Assembly (NCBI GenBank): GCA_000151295.1
Contig: GG745335.1
Coordinates: 378,684-390,853, forward strand
Length of the DNA stretch: 12,170 nt
Direction: 5' to 3'
From: Allomyces macrogynus ATCC 38327
Lineage: Eukaryota > Blastocladiomycota > Blastocladiomycetes > Blastocladiales > Blastocladiaceae
Position numbers and translations under genes: made by a program. The notes below the pieces were generated by a model. It was given only the letters and a program-made list of their open reading frames with translations. It made no database searches and had not been told where the DNA came from. This document shows positions 11,066-12,170 of this stretch, in pieces; within the stretch, counting starts at the first letter, position 1; each line of letters begins with the position of its first letter.

Positions 11066-11646
11066 GCGCGCCCACGCGAGCGCAAGATGGCCGTACGCGG
11101 CCCATATGATCGTCGAGGGATTTTTTTGATTTTGTGTTGCAGCCGTTGAGCATTCGGCCGGGGTTGGCCAATGAAGAGTGTGGTGAAGATTTCGCATTTT
11201 CGACACGTCTCTTCGACCTGCTGCTGAGGTCGAGGCAGGTTCAGTGATCGAACCCCGCAGTGAATAGGTTGGGAGACACCACCTCGTGCTCTTCCCTTTC
11301 CCCTTTCGCGAACAACCATTGCCCGTGGAGCGGAGCTCTGCACACCTTGACAGACCTGCGTGCTGTCGCTTCCCGTGTAGCTTCTCTCCGTCGTCCTGCT
11401 ACGTCAACCACCCGCAACCCGAACGCACCAACCACACAATGCTGCGTTTCATTGTTGCCTGTCGGTGCGCGTGCTACACGTGCATATCCTGCGGCCAGTG
11501 CGGGACGTGCGAGACGCGACCTTCGACCTTTCCCTTGATGCCGGCGCCACCACACCGCGCCGGCGCCTCGGGAACCTGGTCGAATTGACGCTACAGATGT
11601 TTACGCTCTGCCACGTCGTCACCACCCTCCCATCCCGTCATCTCCA
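11066..11646. other. Spacer between convergent SFA1 and the minus-strand gene
   Basis: Holds the SFA1 3' flank (AT-richer around 11110-11130) and the 3' flank of the minus-strand gene. A C/A-rich leader-like stretch precedes an ATG at 11439 (see the small ORF entry). No other supported gene is visible. Confidence 0.5.
11439..11588 (+). other. Doubtful 49-codon Cys-rich ORF
   Basis: The ATG has A at -3 and follows a C/A-rich stretch typical of fungal leaders. The peptide starts MLRFIVA and then has seven Cys in 17 residues (CRCACYTCISCGQCGTC; positions 8, 10, 12, 15, 18, 21, 24), ending in a Pro/Ala/Ser tail. The C-x-C and C-x2-C spacing recalls metallothioneins. However, an overlapping frame on the same strand is also open with GC-rich third positions, and TGC triplets arise easily in GC-rich DNA. 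I treat it as a candidate only. Confidence 0.2.
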
Positions 11647-12170
11647 TCATCTCTCCACCGTTTCCGTTCTGTATTGTTCCCCATCGCGTCCTCTCCCTTC
11701 TCCACCAAGTTGGTTGCATGCTTTGCATGCTGTGATATATAAGGACGCGAGATCCGCAGAAAGGAATACATCGAGAAGAAGTAGCAGAGTCTGGTTTGCT
11801 TCCGCGCACAACATCGACACCACCAACCGCCAATCATCCCGAACCGGCACCTGTTGCTCCTCCCAGCAATGCTGGCACGACTGCTCGTCGACTATTCGGC
11901 GCTCGGCGAGTAGGCGGTCAATTTTCAGGTTGAGTCGCTCGGAATCGAGGATCAGCTTGCTTTCGCGGCACAGTCGATAATGGTCGTTGTCGGTGGTCAT
12001 CGCGGTCGTGGTCGGCACGGTCCTTAACGAGTACACAGACACGAAGCGCGGTGAGTAAGGGTGGAGAGGGTGGAGACGTGGGTGCTGGATATCCACACGT
12101 ACTCAAACCGCAGCCGCTTGGGCATGTTCATGAATCCTCGTCGCTCGACGCGCGCCGTTTTCCGCGCACC
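11647..12170 (-). CDS. Unrecognised protein, 5' partial, with a charged helical segment
   Basis: The gene enters from the right edge on the minus strand. Exon 12170-12103 joins exon 12022-11647 across an 80-nt intron with a perfect GTACGT donor, a CTCAC branch motif and a TTAAG acceptor, giving at least 147 aa. Visible protein: KTARVERRGFMNMPKRLRFE, then a Thr-rich turn, then a charged and probably helical stretch (RESKLILDSERLNLKIDRLL, then AERRIVDEQ), then CQHCWEEQQ. The joined reading frame has good codon use up to about 11785. Beyond that the ORF (LLLLLDVFLSADLASLYI, stop at 11647-11649) is less convincing and the true 3' end could differ. I do not recognise the family. It is convergent with SFA1. 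Confidence 0.6.
11714..11731. repeat. Perfect 9-bp tandem repeat (TTGCATGCT twice)
   Basis: Two adjacent copies of TTGCATGCT, each containing the palindrome GCATGC, sit in the weakly supported 3' part of the minus-strand ORF. A TATATAAGG follows at 11736-11744 on the plus strand. It may be coding repeat or a regulatory element; the sequence alone does not decide. Confidence 0.5.

Noticed and set aside
11241..11275. GGTTCGAT-like tRNA B-box on the minus strand
   Set aside because: The match to the B-box is partial, and no A-box, acceptor stem or anticodon arm can be built around it.

Overview
The window looks like nuclear DNA of a GC-rich, intron-rich fungus, most likely a basidiomycete. The evidence is short introns (mostly 56-94 nt) with donors of the GTACGY/GTGCGT type, CTGAC/CTCAC/CTAAT branch motifs, GC-rich third codon positions, compact spacing, and fungal-type housekeeping proteins. 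I cannot name the genus. No bacterial operon, phage, CRISPR array or transposon is visible.

Layout, left to right. (1) 1-1029, plus strand: 3' end of an unrecognised Ser/Pro-rich protein, with a frame break near position 100. (2) 1030-1490: spacer between convergent genes, holding a run of 17 C. (3) 1491-2508, minus: TFIIF small subunit (Tfg2/RAP30), 3 exons, about 296 aa. (4) 3036-4133, minus: 4 exons, 291 aa, an acidic-tailed protein whose N-terminal half resembles the Pol II-binding segment of Gdown1 (POLR2M). (5) 4134-4459: divergent promoter region. (6) 4460-8036, plus: DEAH-box splicing ATPase Prp16 (DHX38), about 1096 aa after removing four predicted introns. (7) 8258-8574, minus: very small ZNF706-like C2H2 protein, 3 exons. 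(8) 8575-9258: divergent spacer with two CCAAT pentamers. (9) 9259-11065, plus: glutathione-dependent formaldehyde dehydrogenase (class III ADH, SFA1), 9 exons, with a 4-nt tandem duplication that breaks the frame. (10) 11066-11646: spacer with a doubtful Cys-rich small ORF. (11) 11647-12170, minus: 5'-truncated, unrecognised protein with a charged helical segment.

Most genes are unrelated housekeeping functions: Pol II transcription, pre-mRNA splicing and formaldehyde detoxification. The observations most worth a second look are two introns that seem to use a GC donor, both starting GCACGT and both supported by protein constraints; the neighbouring TFIIF-beta and possible Gdown1-like genes; three stop-free introns of length 3n in the Prp16 gene; and the SFA1 frameshift. 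I did not find a convincing new multi-gene system. All exon boundaries were read by eye from splice signals and protein family knowledge, without transcript data.
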